A DNA stretch of 64,000 bases. Origin: Dyadobacter arcticus. Its GTDB lineage: Bacteria > Bacteroidota > Bacteroidia > Cytophagales > Spirosomataceae. A program made the position numbers and the translations under genes. Location: positions 248,001 through 312,000 of the forward strand of contig NZ_JAASQJ010000005.1 in assembly GCF_011762185.1 (NCBI RefSeq), written 5' to 3'. The notes beneath the pieces are model-generated. The model ran no database searches and was not told where the DNA came from. It worked only from the letters and a program-made list of their open reading frames with translations. Numbering within the stretch: position 1 is the first letter of the stretch; every line of letters begins with the position of its first letter. This document shows, piece after piece, positions 17,233 to 27,384 of the stretch.

Positions 17233-20200
17233 ATGAAATTGCTGATTTTCTTACTGTTGGCCAGTTATCCCGTATGGGGCCAGGGCGATGGTGCATCTGA
17301 TTACAGCCTGCAACATTATACAGATGAAAACGGGCTGCCACAGAACAGCATAAAAAGCATAGCAAAGGACGAAGACGGATTTCTATGGTTTACAACTGAA
17401 GATGGACTGGTTCGTTTTGACGGTCGGCTTTTCAGATATTTTACTAAAAGCAATCTGGCAACCTCTTCCAATCGTTTTGGATTTTTATCCAATGGCTGGG
17501 ATGATGGAAATCTGTATGCCAGCAACGCGGAAGAAGATTTTTTTCTCATCCAAAAAGGGACTGTACTCCCGGCCCCTAACCGTACGGCTGAATTTAAAAA
17601 GCAGAAAACGAATGGGGATTCAAGCTACTGGTCGCTAGGCCTTTGGGATACCGATAGAAATTATCTCGATTTAAACAAGGTCGTCAAATCCGTTAAAATT
17701 CCTTTGGGGAAGCGCAGATCTGATCAATTTTTCCATGACAGGATGGTTTCTTATTACTCGAAAAGTATTATACGAACATATCCCGCAGCAATTGCCGACT
17801 TTTGGGGCCTCTTCGTCCTACAAAACGAGACTTATTACCGCGATGACGCTGGTAAGTTGCTTCACTTCGCAAATGGAAAAGTAAATCCTGTTCAATTTAC
17901 AGGTGATCTGACCAGGCATGCACGATGGGTTGGCGCAAAAAGCCCTCTTAAAATCCTCTGGAATATCAATGCTCCTCAAAACGTCTGCATCAGGCTCAAC
18001 AGATCGCTGTATGTCGTGACCAAAAATGTAAATGGCGCCCTTGACACAAAATTGCTATTGAAGGATTTTGATTTTGAAGCCAATGCGATCATTTCAATCC
18101 TTTTTGACGAACAGACTGAAACGCTATGGATGGGAAGCAAGAACAACGGGCTTTTCAGGTTCTCAAAAAAGCAGTTCAGGGCATTAAATGGGAGTAACAG
18201 GAAAAATAGTGACGAAGTTTATTATGCACAGACGCCCTTTGCGAAACGAAGTGTTTTAACTACCCAGGGATTTGTCCTGGGGATGGATGACAGGAAAAAT
18301 GCCATTGCAAACCGGGTCATGGAGGCCACGGCAACAAAATATACACTCATGACCGACTCAGTTGGCTACATATGGAGGGAGCAGAATGGTATCTTGTTTA
18401 AAATGGACAGCCAGTTTAAAGTAGTCGGACAATGGAAAATACATTATGAATTGACGAACCTGCTGGAAGGAAGAGGTGGCTGGATATATGCTGCCATTCG
18501 GGACCATGGGCTGATCCGAATACGAAAAAATGATACAACAGGCAGTTTTGAAACTGTGGATCAAAAAATCGGGAACATATCTTACCTGGCACAAACATCC
18601 GATGATGAATTGTTGATTGGATCTGCTAACGGCCTTTCCCGGCTCAATCTGACAACCCATAAACGAACACACATCCCTGGTCTGGCAAATAAGTATGTCA
18701 GAAGCATTTACTGCCCGAAACCATTTGATAAAATTTGGGTAACGACTTATGAAGATGGATTTTTTCTCCTTGAAAACGGCAAACTCATCCATTTTCCACT
18801 CGACCGTGACCAATATCTGGCTGCATCCCATTGCATCACCGAAGACGAAAAGGGCTACTTCTGGATCACAACTAATAAAGGGCTGTTCCAGGTTGCGAAA
18901 CAGGATCTGCTGGCTTATGCGTCTAATAAGACTAATGACATTTACTTTGCCTATTTCAGCAGGGAAAACGGTTTTCATAGCAATGAATTCAATGGTGGTT
19001 GCCAGCCCTGCGCCGTTCAATTGGAGGACAGTACCATTTCGCTTCCTTCCATGAATGGGCTGATATTTTTCAAACCAAAAAATTTCTCCACAGAAACCCC
19101 TGACAGTGAAATATTTATTGATAACATAGAGGTGAATAATATCAGTCTGGCGGTATCAGAAAAAATTGAATTAGGAAATGATTTTGCATTGCTGACCATT
19201 CATGTTGCGACGCCTTATTATGGCAACAAGAAAAATGTGCAACTTCAATACTCACTCAATGAAGACTCTGACCGCTTGATCTGGTTCCCGGTCAGTGACG
19301 ATGGCGTAATCCAGGTATCCAATCTCCGATCAGGCCAACATACATTGCGGGTCCGAAAATTGGATGGTTTTGGCATTAACAGGTATTCTTCAAAAACACT
19401 TCAACTGAAAGTTCTCCCGGCCTGGTTCGAAACATGGTGGGTTCGGGCGATCACGGTGGCCCTCGTTTGTTTGGGCGTCTTTTTCTACACACGCATTCTC
19501 CTCAACCGAAACAAATTGCTGGAAACACGCATTAATGACCGGACGCTCAGCCTTCAGATGACGCTGGAAACTTTACAGGCTTCTCAAAATGATTTACTTA
19601 CGCAGATGTTCTTGTACGAACGGCTCATCGGCTCCATCAGCCATGATATTCGTACGCCGTTAATATTCCTTACCAGGTCGGGCAAGCTACTTTCCAAACT
19701 CCTTGAAGGCACGCAAACGGACGCTAACATGGTCGATATCAGCAAAGCAAACTGGCAGTTTTCGGAACGGCTGCTTCATTTGACCAACAATTTACTGAAC
19801 CTCATCAAATCGTGGCTGACCAGGGATAGGGCCGAGACGGAAACACTGTATTTACACGAGATCGTAGAGGAAAAACTCAACATTTTCTCTTCCATTGCAA
19901 ACGAAAAGGGGACTGAACTGATTAATGAAGTTTTTCAGGATGCAACCGTCAAAAGCCATCTATTAATTGTATCAGTTATTGTTTATAACCTGCTCGATAA
20001 CGCTACCAAAGCAACTAAAAATGGCACGATCAGAGTGAGCAATTCAACCATTGACGGCAGATTGCATTTGATTGTCACGGACAATGGAACAGGGATGAAT
20101 CCCGAAATTATGAAGTGGATAAATGACCCTGCGCGTGACATTCAGCCAGCATCTGAAAAGCCAAAAATCCCTCAAAGCAGCGGAATGGGCCTTACCCTAG

Positions 20201-20319
20201 TCACAGAACTTGCGGCTATTATTCACTTAAAAATATGGGCAGAAAAGAATGAACCATCCGGGACTTCATCCGGGACTTCGTCAGGAACCTCTGTCCATAT
20301 TATTTTCCCGGAGGGTTAA
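17233..20319 (+). CDS. Two-component-regulator-propeller sensor histidine kinase
   Basis: This 1028-aa protein has a signal peptide (1-16). A periplasmic double beta-propeller with repeated signatures (SIKSIAKDEDGFLWFTTEDGLVRFDG, shown here as the classic first blade) runs to about residue 660. A Y_Y_Y domain, one membrane segment (about 735-755), a HisKA domain with SISHDIRTP (phosphoacceptor His804) and an HATPase domain (NLLDNATKAT, DNGTGM, GMGLTL) follow. No receiver or DNA-binding domain is present, so it needs a separate regulator, most likely the convergent NarL-type gene whose end overlaps by 4 bp. A 3x SGTS repeat lies near the C-terminus (about 1010-1021), from a 12-bp tandem repeat. 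The ligand is unknown; the protease pair just upstream is a possible target by position only. Confidence 0.88.
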   Translation: MKLLIFLLLASYPVWGQGDGASDYSLQHYTDENGLPQNSIKSIAKDEDGFLWFTTEDGLVRFDGRLFRYFTKSNLATSSNRFGFLSNGWDDGNLYASNAEEDFFLIQKGTVLPAPNRTAEFKKQKTNGDSSYWSLGLWDTDRNYLDLNKVVKSVKIPLGKRRSDQFFHDRMVSYYSKSIIRTYPAAIADFWGLFVLQNETYYRDDAGKLLHFANGKVNPVQFTGDLTRHARWVGAKSPLKILWNINAPQNVCIRLNRSLYVVTKNVNGALDTKLLLKDFDFEANAIISILFDEQTETLWMGSKNNGLFRFSKKQFRALNGSNRKNSDEVYYAQTPFAKRSVLTTQGFVLGMDDRKNAIANRVMEATATKYTLMTDSVGYIWREQNGILFKMDSQFKVVGQWKIHYELTNLLEGRGGWIYAAIRDHGLIRIRKNDTTGSFETVDQKIGNISYLAQTSDDELLIGSANGLSRLNLTTHKRTHIPGLANKYVRSIYCPKPFDKIWVTTYEDGFFLLENGKLIHFPLDRDQYLAASHCITEDEKGYFWITTNKGLFQVAKQDLLAYASNKTNDIYFAYFSRENGFHSNEFNGGCQPCAVQLEDSTISLPSMNGLIFFKPKNFSTETPDSEIFIDNIEVNNISLAVSEKIELGNDFALLTIHVATPYYGNKKNVQLQYSLNEDSDRLIWFPVSDDGVIQVSNLRSGQHTLRVRKLDGFGINRYSSKTLQLKVLPAWFETWWVRAITVALVCLGVFFYTRILLNRNKLLETRINDRTLSLQMTLETLQASQNDLLTQMFLYERLIGSISHDIRTPLIFLTRSGKLLSKLLEGTQTDANMVDISKANWQFSERLLHLTNNLLNLIKSWLTRDRAETETLYLHEIVEEKLNIFSSIANEKGTELINEVFQDATVKSHLLIVSVIVYNLLDNATKATKNGTIRVSNSTIDGRLHLIVTDNGTGMNPEIMKWINDPARDIQPASEKPKIPQSSGMGLTLVTELAAIIHLKIWAEKNEPSGTSSGTSSGTSVHIIFPEG

Positions 20320-20948
20320 TGCGCCCTGACATACTCTATTAACTCGGCAAGGTTTGACACGCCCAGTTTTCTGTAAATATTTAGCTTGTGGCTGCTCACC
20401 GTTGAGACTGTCAATGAATATTCTTTCCCGATTTCCGCGGCCTTCTTTCCTTTTAATAGCAGATGTAAAATCGCCATTTCCCTTTCGGTCAACACTTTAA
20501 GACCTTCTTCCGCACGTTTTGTCGCCCCAATAAGATTATTGATAATTTGCTGCTGCATGGCTTCGCTGATGTATTTTACATTGCTCATCAGGCGGTCAAT
20601 AGCCACTTTAAACTCTTTCTCAGCTGAATTTTTAGAAAGATAGCCGTCTGCCCCAGCCTGCAGGTAAGGATAGGCGTAGAGGAACTCATCATACCCCGAA
20701 AAAATCAGGATTTTAATATCAGGCTGGACCAGTCGGATTTCCCCGATCATGGCAGGCCTATCCCCGCCCGGAATATTGATGTCAAGGATGAGCAGGTCGT
20801 AAGTCTCATCGTTTAATGCACCAAGAACTTCCAACATATCGGTAGCAGATGCGGTATTAATGTCACTAAAAGCATCATGAAGAATTTGAATGGTTCCCAT
20901 GGTCACTACTTTGTGATCTTCGGCAATAAGTACTTTAAGAGATTTCAT
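20316..20948 (-). CDS. NarL/LuxR-family response regulator
   Basis: This 210-aa protein has a receiver domain (VLIAEDHKVV; acceptor Asp56 in LLILDINIPG; conserved Ser and Lys in FSGYDE and YLSKNS). A C-terminal LuxR helix-turn-helix (LTEREMAILHLLLKGKKAAEIGKEYSLTVSTVSSHK, about 143-178) follows. It binds DNA as a phosphorylated dimer. The stop overlaps the stop of the convergent propeller kinase by 4 bp, an arrangement that suggests they are cognate partners. Upstream 20949-21127 separates it from nuoM and shows no other feature. Confidence 0.92.
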   Translation of the reverse strand: MKSLKVLIAEDHKVVTMGTIQILHDAFSDINTASATDMLEVLGALNDETYDLLILDINIPGGDRPAMIGEIRLVQPDIKILIFSGYDEFLYAYPYLQAGADGYLSKNSAEKEFKVAIDRLMSNVKYISEAMQQQIINNLIGATKRAEEGLKVLTEREMAILHLLLKGKKAAEIGKEYSLTVSTVSSHKLNIYRKLGVSNLAELIEYVRAH

Positions 20949-21127
20949 TAGGAAGCTGAGCAGTATGTGTTGATCTGGTACATCAAGATAGCAGCAATGC
21001 CATCACAGGCAGATTGCTGCCAATGTATCTATCGTGGAGGTATTGAAAAATAAAGATATTTAATTTCCTTTTACCAACAGCATCCTTGTAATTATTCTAC
21101 ATGGCCACCAGACTGCAAGGCGAGCTT

Positions 21128-22795
21128 CTACTTCAATCCTTCCAGCCAGGCCTTCACTGTGGGGCCTGTGATATTGAAGAGAACCCCAGGCAGGATTCCC
21201 AATAAAATAGTGAGGAAGACCAATGGAAGTAACATCCCTTTTTCCCGAAGCGTGAGGTCGTTTAAAACCTGTAAATCTTTATTTCTGAACCAGAAAGAGC
21301 CAAAGAACATGCGTTGATAGGTCCAAAGGAAGTAAGCAGCCGCCAAAACGATCCCTAATGTGGAGACGGCCGGGATCCAGACTGGTAATGCATTGGATTG
21401 GAAAGCACCCATTAAAGTGAATAGCTCGCCCACAAATCCGGAAAAACCAGGAAGGCCTAGTGAGGCGAAGAAGGCAATCCCCGTAATAATTGTAAAATTT
21501 GGCATCACCCCGATCAGGCCGCGATAATGGTCAATCCTGCGGTCATGTGTGCGGTCGTAAATAACGCCGGTTAGCAGGAACAACATTGCGGAAAGGATTC
21601 CGTGGCTGACCATCTGATAAACCGCGCCGTTAATACCCTCGGCCGTAAATGCTGCGATTCCCAGCAAAACAAAACCCATGTGGGAAACGGAAGAGTAAGC
21701 GATCATTTTCTTCAAATCACTCTGTCCCAGCGCATTAAAACCTCCATAAATAATGGAAATCATACCAAGCACTGCCAGTGGGATAATGCTGTATTGGGCT
21801 TCAATTGGGAAAAAGCCAAATACAATCCGGATAAAACCGTAACCCCCTATTTTCAAAAGAATACCCGCAAGGACGACTGAAATGGGCGTTGGGGCCTCCA
21901 CGTGGGCATCGGGCAGCCAGGTATGCACTGGGACAACCGGCAATTTCACTGCAAAGCCGATAAACAAAAACCAAAATGCCAGCAAACGGATGGGTGTATC
22001 TGCAATAAAATATTCAGATGCAATGCTCAAAAGGGAACCCGGAATGTAATTGCCCGGATCAGCGAGGTAGGCAAAACGGAATGTATGTACAATCTGTTCA
22101 GGGGCAATCTTTCCGTCGATAAGCCATTGTTGTATCTGGGAAATCAGTTCCGGATGCACAGCGTCGTCCATACCCAAAATACCAACCGCCCGGGCTGTTT
22201 CCAGCGGATCTATCACCGACAAATAAAGGCCGATCATCACGATCAGGATCAACAGCGACCCGAAGAATGTGTATATGAAAAATTTAAGCGCCGCGTATTC
22301 CCTTCTTGGCCCGCCCCAAAGGCCGATCAGAAAGTACATGGGCAGCAGCATAAATTCAAAGAACAGATAGAATAGAAAAAAGTCCTGTGCGAGAAAACAG
22401 CCGACAACGCTTCCTGTCAAAAGCAGGTACAATGCAAAGTAACCCCGCGTTTTTTGAGCAATATTCCAGGAACTGATAACGCCGACAAACAGCACAACAA
22501 CTGCCAGCAGCACCAACGGAAGGCTAATTCCATCCACAGCAAGGGCATAATCAATGGAAACAACCCCGAGCGTACCGATCGGCAATGTAATCCAGTCGGA
22601 AACCTCGCTTAATTGAAGGTTCGGATTCTGCTGGTCGAATGTGGTATAAAGGAAGACTGCCAGCAAAAACTCCAATACCAATGCGGTAAGGGCAATGATC
22701 CTGAAATTTTCAGTCCGTTGTGACGGCCAAGCGGCTACGGCCAACGCACCCAGCAATGGTATGGCAATCAGCAAGGAAAGTATATGTTCAATCAT
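21128..22795 (-). CDS. nuoM: NADH-quinone oxidoreductase subunit M
   Basis: This 555-aa antiporter-like membrane subunit of respiratory complex I has about 14 transmembrane segments. NuoM landmarks include LFYLFFEFMLLPMYFLIGLWGG (conserved Glu in TM5), KLPVVPVHTWLPDAHVEAPT, LLKIGGYGFIRI and YSSVSHMGF. Complex I passes electrons from NADH to quinone and pumps protons across the inner membrane. It follows nuoL by 29 bp, so the two are one operon. The rest of the nuo cluster is not in the window; the next upstream gene is unrelated. Confidence 0.94.
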   Translation of the reverse strand: MIEHILSLLIAIPLLGALAVAAWPSQRTENFRIIALTALVLEFLLAVFLYTTFDQQNPNLQLSEVSDWITLPIGTLGVVSIDYALAVDGISLPLVLLAVVVLFVGVISSWNIAQKTRGYFALYLLLTGSVVGCFLAQDFFLFYLFFEFMLLPMYFLIGLWGGPRREYAALKFFIYTFFGSLLILIVMIGLYLSVIDPLETARAVGILGMDDAVHPELISQIQQWLIDGKIAPEQIVHTFRFAYLADPGNYIPGSLLSIASEYFIADTPIRLLAFWFLFIGFAVKLPVVPVHTWLPDAHVEAPTPISVVLAGILLKIGGYGFIRIVFGFFPIEAQYSIIPLAVLGMISIIYGGFNALGQSDLKKMIAYSSVSHMGFVLLGIAAFTAEGINGAVYQMVSHGILSAMLFLLTGVIYDRTHDRRIDHYRGLIGVMPNFTIITGIAFFASLGLPGFSGFVGELFTLMGAFQSNALPVWIPAVSTLGIVLAAAYFLWTYQRMFFGSFWFRNKDLQVLNDLTLREKGMLLPLVFLTILLGILPGVLFNITGPTVKAWLEGLK

Positions 22796-22824
22796 TAAAT
22801 ATTAAGTTAAATGCGGCCGCTGTT

Positions 22825-24786
22825 TCAAAGCATTAGCAACCATAGGATCAGTAAAAATATGCCCATTGCCGTCACAATGTAATAGGATTGAATTTTTCCG
22901 CTTTGCATGCTGCGGGCGGCCTGGCCGGCGGAGCGTATTGCAAAAACAGTCAGGTTAACGCCGCCGTCTACAAATGTTTTGTCAATCCAGCCGATCAGAT
23001 GTGCAAATATGACGCTGCCTTTTGCAAGCAAATCGATGAAACCGTCAATGACTTTCTTTTCAAATAACTTTAAATACTTGGTAATAAATACAAAAGGAAT
23101 AATGAAATAGTGCTCCTGGGAATAGTCTCGCAACCAGGTTAATTTTTGTTTTTCGGGAGTTGAAATTGAAACAGATGAGGCTTTTGTATCGAAAGGATCA
23201 TTGGTCTGCATCTGTCTGTAAGCCAGTAATATGAATACCAAAGTTGTTACCGTTGCTACTATTGGGACCCAAGCCAAATGTGCGTCTTCACTTTGACCAA
23301 TGAATGTCAAAAACCAGCCTTCCGCATTAAATGGATTTACCGAAAACCAGAAGAATAAGGAAAGTACTGACAGCAGGATTATGGGCAGCAGCATCGCTAT
23401 CGGTGATTCATGCGGGTGAACGGACGGAGAAACTTCAAATCTTTTTTCACCAAAAAACACCAGCCAAAGCTGTCGGCTCATGTAATAGGCAGTAAGACCA
23501 GCGGAGAAAATGACAATGATCGGAAAGACGTATCCCAATACTCCAAATTCAGCAGCCCATAAAAATCCCTCGGTAATGATCGCGTCTTTGGAAAGAAACC
23601 CCGAGAAAAACGGTAATCCAGCCAATGCACCGGCACAAATCGAAAAACATATAAATGTTATCGGAAGCTTGGTCCGCAACCCGCCCATCGTCCGCATATC
23701 CTGGGGATCAAATGGAGCTTCTGATTGTGAAGGCGTTACCGCATGAATAACGGAACCAGCGGAGAGAAACAATCCTGCTTTGAAAAATGCGTGCGTTACC
23801 AAATGAAACAAGGCCGTCTGCCAGCTTCCAAAACCAACCGCCACGACCATCAGACCCAATTGCGACATGGTGGAGTAAGCCAGTACCCGTTTAATATCCC
23901 AGGCTTTCATGGCTTTGAATGCGCCCGAAAGCATTGTGATAGTCCCAATAATGAGGATAACCAGCCTGGCGTCGATGGTTAGCAAAAATGAAATTCTTGC
24001 CAAAAGAAAAATCCCGGCTGCGACCATGGTAGCGGCGTGAATCAATGCTGAAACAGGCGTTGGGCCTTCCATGGCATCAGGTAACCATCCCGACAATGGC
24101 CATTGCGCCGATTTTCCCATACAACCGCCAAAAAGACACAACCCAATCGCAGTTAATATTCCAGGACTGACAGATTCGATTTTTAAAGAAAGTACTTCAA
24201 AGTCGGTAGAACCTGTATAGTAAAATAGCATTAAAATTCCGGTGAGGAACGCGGCGTCACCGATGCGGTTCAGCACAAATGCCTTTTGCGCAGCCCAGAC
24301 AGCCCTTGGTTTGAAATACCAGAATCCAATGAGCAGGTATGATGATAAACCAACCAGTTCCCAGAATATATACATCAACAACAAGCTCTCTGCCAGCACA
24401 ATCCCAATCATTGAAAAAAGGAAAAGCTGGATGAATGCAAAGTAACGATGCAGGTTTGGATCGTCGTGCATGTAAGCTGTCGAGTACAATTGGACCAGCA
24501 AAGCCACAAAATGCACCACCGCGAGCATCACGCAGGTAAGGGTATCAAAGCGAAATGAAAGTGAGATAGCGGTGTTACCTATCGTAAGCCAATCGAACTT
24601 TACAAGGTGTAATGTGGAGGGATCAGCGTATTTGAGACTGACAATGAGGCCGATAGCTGTGAGAAATACCCCAATCCATCCGGCAAATTTGTTCAGGCTT
24701 TTTCCAGCAAGCCAAAGTACTAAAAATCCTAAAAACGGCAGGCCCAGCAGCAGATAAGCAGGTAATACATATGCGGAATCGGGCAT
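22825..24786 (-). CDS. nuoL: NADH-quinone oxidoreductase subunit L
   Basis: This 653-aa protein carries NuoL family marks: YMHDDPNLHRYFAFIQLFLFSMIGIV (shown by its core), FWELVGLSSYLLIGFWY, AQKAFVLNRIGDAAFL, KSAQWPLSGWLPDAMEGPTPVSALIHAATMV and YSTMSQLGLM. Its C-terminal extension includes the long lateral helix and last membrane span (ILLILWLLML). It is the distal proton-channel subunit of complex I. In most genomes nuoK precedes it; here a beta-lactamase-like gene lies upstream, so this is a detached L-M pair. Confidence 0.94.
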   Translation of the reverse strand: MPDSAYVLPAYLLLGLPFLGFLVLWLAGKSLNKFAGWIGVFLTAIGLIVSLKYADPSTLHLVKFDWLTIGNTAISLSFRFDTLTCVMLAVVHFVALLVQLYSTAYMHDDPNLHRYFAFIQLFLFSMIGIVLAESLLLMYIFWELVGLSSYLLIGFWYFKPRAVWAAQKAFVLNRIGDAAFLTGILMLFYYTGSTDFEVLSLKIESVSPGILTAIGLCLFGGCMGKSAQWPLSGWLPDAMEGPTPVSALIHAATMVAAGIFLLARISFLLTIDARLVILIIGTITMLSGAFKAMKAWDIKRVLAYSTMSQLGLMVVAVGFGSWQTALFHLVTHAFFKAGLFLSAGSVIHAVTPSQSEAPFDPQDMRTMGGLRTKLPITFICFSICAGALAGLPFFSGFLSKDAIITEGFLWAAEFGVLGYVFPIIVIFSAGLTAYYMSRQLWLVFFGEKRFEVSPSVHPHESPIAMLLPIILLSVLSLFFWFSVNPFNAEGWFLTFIGQSEDAHLAWVPIVATVTTLVFILLAYRQMQTNDPFDTKASSVSISTPEKQKLTWLRDYSQEHYFIIPFVFITKYLKLFEKKVIDGFIDLLAKGSVIFAHLIGWIDKTFVDGGVNLTVFAIRSAGQAARSMQSGKIQSYYIVTAMGIFLLILWLLML

Positions 24787-24847
24787 GAGGTGCTGGAATA
24801 CGATTGTTCGGCAAATATCCTGAATTCAGAGCCGAATTCAAACAAAG

Positions 24848-26059
24848 CTAGATCTCTTTCTCGATATCCTCGATCTTGGCAGTCCCGTGGATTACTTGCA
24901 GCAACTCTTTGAGATCGTAGGTCGACCGGTTATAGGAGTTACCTAAAACAATGATGACCGCTTCATCTTCGGGGCAAACCCAAAGCATGGTGTTGTACCC
25001 TTTCCACCAGCCTCCGTGGTAAATAAATCTTGGCGTATTATCTTCCTTCGTGTGCATCCGGAATCCATAGCCGTAATTACGAATTCCTGACCGCTCAAAA
25101 CTCCTTGGCTTGAAAGCCTCGTCGAGCAGTTTTTTATCCAGCAACAATCCTTTTGTCAGGCCATTATAAAAACGATAGATGTCCCCCGTCGTTGAATAAA
25201 GGCCTTTATCGCCGACCACATCATCGTAATAATCCTTTTCGAGCCTCCGTCCATACTGATGCCCTACTGTCCTGCCGACTGTCGCCGCTGACGAAGTATC
25301 TGTTACCAGAAAAGTGTTAAGCATTCCCAGCGGGGCGAAGATCTGATCATTGAGGAATGTCCCGAATGAAGCACCGGTGACCTTTTCAACAATCGCCGCC
25401 AGTACGCAATAGTTGGTATTACAATAGTTAAATGACCGTCCCGGGCGGTTATAAGGCGTTGGCGTAGGAACGACTTTGGCATACCAATCCATAATATCCA
25501 TGTTGTCAGGATATTTGCGACCATGCCGGACGCTATCATCAAATGAATAAATGTAATTGGGCAATCCGCTGCGGTGGCTTAGCAGCATATCGATTTTGAC
25601 GCCATGATAGGGGAATTCGGGAAAAAACCTTTGTACCGAATCGTCCAGATTAACCCGGCCTTCCTGAATCAATTTTAGAACGGCGACTGCGGTAAAAGGC
25701 TTGGAAAGCGAAGCCAGCTGGAATCTCGAAGAACTGTTTAGCGAATCCTTTTCTTTGATATGTGCATAGCCAAAAGAGTTCTGATAAAGCAGCTGACCTT
25801 TTTGAACGACCATCACATTACCATTAAATCCAGCCCGCTTTTTCCTTTGAAAAATCTCCTCGATTTTGGAGATTTTCAGAAGCATTTCGGCACTAGGTTC
25901 CGTAACGGACACAGGGTCAAGCTTTGAAATCACCTTGCCATTGACCATGATTGATTCGGTCTCCGACTTGCTTTTTCTTACTAAACCCCAGGAAACCAAC
26001 AGGACAATCAGGGCGGACAATGCCATCCACCACACTTTCGGTTGCACTTTTTTCAACAT
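24848..26059 (-). CDS. Serine hydrolase of the beta-lactamase / class C penicillin-binding family
   Basis: This 403-aa protein has an N-terminal membrane anchor or signal (about 8-27). The beta-lactamase fold shows the three active-site motifs: SLSK (nucleophile Ser117, Lys120), YCN (Tyr212-Asn214) and HGG (348-350). This set is typical of class C beta-lactamase-related esterases, DD-peptidases and D-aminopeptidases, and not specific for antibiotic hydrolysis. It acts in the periplasm or at the outer face. It lies 62 bp upstream of nuoL on the same strand; a functional link is not evident. Confidence 0.88.
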   Translation of the reverse strand: MLKKVQPKVWWMALSALIVLLVSWGLVRKSKSETESIMVNGKVISKLDPVSVTEPSAEMLLKISKIEEIFQRKKRAGFNGNVMVVQKGQLLYQNSFGYAHIKEKDSLNSSSRFQLASLSKPFTAVAVLKLIQEGRVNLDDSVQRFFPEFPYHGVKIDMLLSHRSGLPNYIYSFDDSVRHGRKYPDNMDIMDWYAKVVPTPTPYNRPGRSFNYCNTNYCVLAAIVEKVTGASFGTFLNDQIFAPLGMLNTFLVTDTSSAATVGRTVGHQYGRRLEKDYYDDVVGDKGLYSTTGDIYRFYNGLTKGLLLDKKLLDEAFKPRSFERSGIRNYGYGFRMHTKEDNTPRFIYHGGWWKGYNTMLWVCPEDEAVIIVLGNSYNRSTYDLKELLQVIHGTAKIEDIEKEI

Positions 26060-26156
26060 AGGCTTTTGGCCTTTAATTTTTCAGAACGTTGGTATGCTAA
26101 CGACGGAATGCCGTTGCTTTTTATATTTACTATCTACAAATTAAACCCGGAAACGC

Positions 26157-27293
26157 TTATGGAACTAGTATTTTAACATGTTCTTTCCGCCTATTTCTCT
26201 GATAAGTTAGGAAATATAAGCCGGAATGAAGCGCGTGTTCCGGATATAAATTAATAAAATTTGCCCGAATAGGCTCAGCAAGGAAGGGAATTGCGACTCC
26301 GGCATAGTTGGTGAGCATCAGAAAATCTGTTTCGATATCTTTTCCCATAATTGTAATTTTTTCAGGAGAAGCCGGATTAGGTATCACCTGAAGATACAAT
26401 GCTTCTTCCTCCCTGATAACGTCCAGCGTTTTGGAAAATGAGAAACTACCATCCCGATCCACCATGCGCAGTCGGTAATAATTGACGCCAGCAAAGGGAT
26501 TTTCATCAACAAATTCATATTGCAAACGACCAGTCGCATCACCTGCTGCGTTCAACTTTCCAATCGATTCAAAGTCTTTGAGATCCGCACTCCGCTCCAC
26601 AATGAACTCCTTACTATTCTTCTCCAAGGCCGTCTCCCACGAAAGTTTCACTTTTTTCTCTTCCGACTCGGCTTTGAAATAAGTTAAATCAATGGGAAGA
26701 ATGATGGCAAGGACCTGGCCGTTGATGATGATTTCGTCGAACCAGAGTGTTCCATAAATAGTCGTCGGGCCATTTCCATAAATTCTGATGGAAAAAGTAT
26801 TCGCTGTCAGGTTATTAAAACTAGTCGGGATTGAATACGAATAAAATTGGCTTGGATTTGTAAGCGTATGCGTACTCAGGTCAGAAGCAAAATTATTCAT
26901 TGCAGATCGGACCCTTACCTGCGGAGGACCGTCCGGTGAGCGCCTTAATCTAAATGAAATGGAGGAAATGTTGTATTTGAATGAATTGGCGGTAAAAGAA
27001 AACTCCACATAGCGGCCCGAGGAAAAAAAGGTAGGCCAGGGCCGAACCACGTAGGCTGCAACAATGGCGCCTCCATAGCCATAACCACCATTTAAAGCAT
27101 ATGCATTTGATCCACCTAATAATGCGGCATCATTTGGCGAAAAATTGGCGTGACTTGAAACGCCTGTCAATACTTCGTCCATGGTCCATTTAATCTGAAA
27201 ATTTTCCTGAGCGGAGGTTCTAAAAACAAAAAACAGCACCATGATGATTGTCATCGCGGTGCCGCTTGGCTGGTACGTGTGTTTCCTTTTCAT
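26157..27293 (-). CDS. Secreted T9SS type A protein with lectin-like N-terminal domain, unknown function
   Basis: This 378-aa protein has a signal peptide (about 12-29). A beta-rich domain (30-195), with VRPWPTFFSSGRYVEFSF and LWFDEIIINGQV, resembles the jelly-roll modules that T9SS proteins often carry for binding carbohydrate. The LPIDLTYF linker domain (200-290) and the T9SS tail (VIPNPASPEK to HVKILVP) follow. There is no enzyme motif. It stands alone between the beta-lactamase-like gene and the DUF488 unit. Confidence 0.75.
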   Translation of the reverse strand: MKRKHTYQPSGTAMTIIMVLFFVFRTSAQENFQIKWTMDEVLTGVSSHANFSPNDAALLGGSNAYALNGGYGYGGAIVAAYVVRPWPTFFSSGRYVEFSFTANSFKYNISSISFRLRRSPDGPPQVRVRSAMNNFASDLSTHTLTNPSQFYSYSIPTSFNNLTANTFSIRIYGNGPTTIYGTLWFDEIIINGQVLAIILPIDLTYFKAESEEKKVKLSWETALEKNSKEFIVERSADLKDFESIGKLNAAGDATGRLQYEFVDENPFAGVNYYRLRMVDRDGSFSFSKTLDVIREEEALYLQVIPNPASPEKITIMGKDIETDFLMLTNYAGVAIPFLAEPIRANFINLYPEHALHSGLYFLTYQRNRRKEHVKILVP

Positions 27294-27384
27294 GTTGTGA
27301 CAGTTTACGGTATCTACTTTATGTAATACGGTAAGCTGTTGAAAAGGTAACGGGGTTTAGAAAGATGTTTTTTGACTGGTGGGA

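Noticed and set aside
21902-22375. 157-aa plus-strand frame inside nuoM
   Set aside because: Antisense to a conserved complex I gene and rich in Cys, His and Gln, as shadow frames are.
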